From Sphingobacteriales bacterium 46-32 (GTDB lineage: Bacteria > Bacteroidota > Bacteroidia > Chitinophagales > Chitinophagaceae), in assembly GCA_001898485.1 (NCBI GenBank), contig MKTY01000020.1:1323203-1387202 (forward strand): a stretch of 64,000 nucleotides of DNA, given 5' to 3'. A model generated the notes under the pieces. It was not told the origin of the DNA. It worked only from the letters and a program-made list of their open reading frames with translations, and did not search any database. This document shows positions 63,174 through 64,000 of the stretch, piece by piece. Positions within the stretch are counted from its first letter, which is position 1. Each line of letters opens with the position of its first letter. A program made the position numbers and the translations under genes.

Positions 63174-64000
63174 TTAATCGGAGAATCGGCCACCGGCATT
63201 GATCCATGCTGTGATCTTGTCTTTATCTGCCTGCGACAGCGGACCGGTAGGAGGCATAGAACTGGGGTTGTTGTCCACAGCACGAGCTTTTACACGGTCT
63301 TTATTGATTACAATATTGCAATCAACGGTCCAGTTCATACCGCCATTGGCAATGCTGTTGTTGTGACAGCTAACACAGTTGGTGTTGATCAGGCTGCGCA
63401 CGGCTGTAAAGAGCGGACCGGCTGCTGCACTGGTTATGGTTACTGCAGCTGTACCCGTGCAGCCATTGGCATCACGTGCTGTGACGGTATAATCGCCGGG
63501 AGCCAGGCTGGTAAATGAACCGGATGCCTGGAAGGTTCCGCCATTGATGCTGTAGGTAAATCCCGTACTGCCTGTGGCAGATGCGGTGATGGTACCTGTG
63601 GCCGGTGTATTGCAGGGTACTGCAGCTGTAGCACTGGCAGTGACCACAATATTCACACCTGTGCAGGATGGTGTGGGGTTAGTAAGTGTAAACTGACGTG
63701 AACCGGTACAGCCATCGCTGGTTTTTGCCGTGATGGTATGGGTGCCGGCGGCCAGGTTATTGAAGACGGTTCCGGTCTGGAATGTACCGCCATTGATACT
63801 GTAGGTAAAACCCGACCCGCCCGTAGCAGTAACGGTGATGCTGCCATTGGTACCGCCTACAGTAGTTGGGTTGGCAGCGGTGCCGTTTACGACAACAGTA
63901 ACTCCTGCGCAGGGATTATTGGGTGGCGTGTTACCTCCCCCGCCCTTGCTGCAGGCATTAAGAATAAAAAATGAAATAAGAACGACAGATACGACGCTGG
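63174..64000 (-). CDS. Lipoprotein with SprB-type repeats and C-terminal cytochrome c-like domain (5' end off window)
   Basis: The frame is open to the window edge. About 15 residues in from the edge is a lipobox (FFILNAC) followed by SKGGGG, so only the first few codons are missing. Two SprB-like adhesin repeats follow, each with GSITVTATGGSGFTYSINGG or a close variant, and ending in a GC-containing turn (DGCTGS, NGCTGT). The last ~90 residues hold a haem motif C-V-S-C-H in INTNCVSCHNN and a distal Met in SSMPPTG, ending in ITAWINAGGRFSD as in monohaem cytochrome domains. It is therefore probably a cell-surface electron-transfer lipoprotein. It faces the DUF5777 gene. Confidence 0.8.
   Translation of the reverse strand, partial: SVVSVVLISFFILNACSKGGGGNTPPNNPCAGVTVVVNGTAANPTTVGGTNGSITVTATGGSGFTYSINGGTFQTGTVFNNLAAGTHTITAKTSDGCTGSRQFTLTNPTPSCTGVNIVVTASATAAVPCNTPATGTITASATGSTGFTYSINGGTFQASGSFTSLAPGDYTVTARDANGCTGTAAVTITSAAAGPLFTAVRSLINTNCVSCHNNSIANGGMNWTVDCNIVINKDRVKARAVDNNPSSMPPTGPLSQADKDKITAWINAGGRFSD

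Overview
The window is a chromosome segment of a Bacteroidota bacterium, most likely a Chitinophagaceae-type organism. The evidence is gene content: a SusC/SusD pair, the rng-HU-mutY-ssb-gldE-gldD neighbourhood, RicT next to HolB, a NagZ-like/beta-lactamase-like fusion, DUF5777 and DUF1573 proteins, SprB-type repeats, many lipoproteins with a Cys lipobox, and one candidate promoter close to the Bacteroidota TTTG/TAnnTTTG pattern. I see no tRNA, rRNA, CRISPR array or intact insertion sequence.

Layout. 1-6.7 kb: a PBP4-type carboxypeptidase (dacB-like) lying between two copies of an array-hairpin repeat, then mutL (reverse) and a GH3/serine-hydrolase fusion. 6.7-12.9 kb is an accessory, decayed island: a lipoprotein gene broken by one stop codon, a thioredoxin-like/DUF1573 pair, two ~155-bp palindromic elements and a transposase tail, an orphan Rhs-type toxin tip with a GxSxG hydrolase motif followed by a lipoprotein (probable immunity), a frameshifted Rhs core, a second tip remnant with another exported small protein, and several REP-like palindromes. 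12.9-23.1 kb is a reverse-strand housekeeping block: ricT, holB, an M16 peptidase, a glutathione peroxidase, a beta-helix lipoprotein, comF, radA. 23.6-31.5 kb (forward): a zinc metallopeptidase, susC, susD, an M14 peptidase. 31.6-41.5 kb: rng, a 31-codon COX24-like gene, a TPR protein and HU on the reverse strand, then mutY forward, a COG3014-like/LpoB envelope cluster in reverse, and ssb-gldE-gldD forward. 41.6-52.1 kb: a TPR membrane protein, DUF3109, lutB, a polysaccharide-deacetylase-like protein, then reverse-strand EamA transporter, purH, comEC and dinB. 52.4-64 kb: an unknown 160-residue protein, a membrane protein/histidine kinase/response regulator trio, carB (reverse, without the allosteric domain), a small membrane protein, an M23 peptidase, a Bcp peroxiredoxin, a PhnD-like binding protein, a DUF5777 protein, and a lipoprotein with SprB repeats and a cytochrome c motif that runs off the right edge.

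The most unusual signal is not a protein. At least nine intergenic places carry long inverted repeats whose two arms are themselves tandem arrays of degenerate 7-base or 8-base words (GTGCTGAT, GTTGACA-like and AAGGTAA-like families), separated by spacers that mostly differ in sequence from locus to locus. Several arms start or end within a few bases of a stop codon. The arms mirror each other although copy numbers differ between arms. Two copies with nearly the same spacer flank the dacB-like gene. I do not recognise this as a named element family; it is the best candidate here for something undescribed. A second notable point is that MutL lacks all three endonuclease signatures usual in MutL proteins outside the MutH-containing bacteria.
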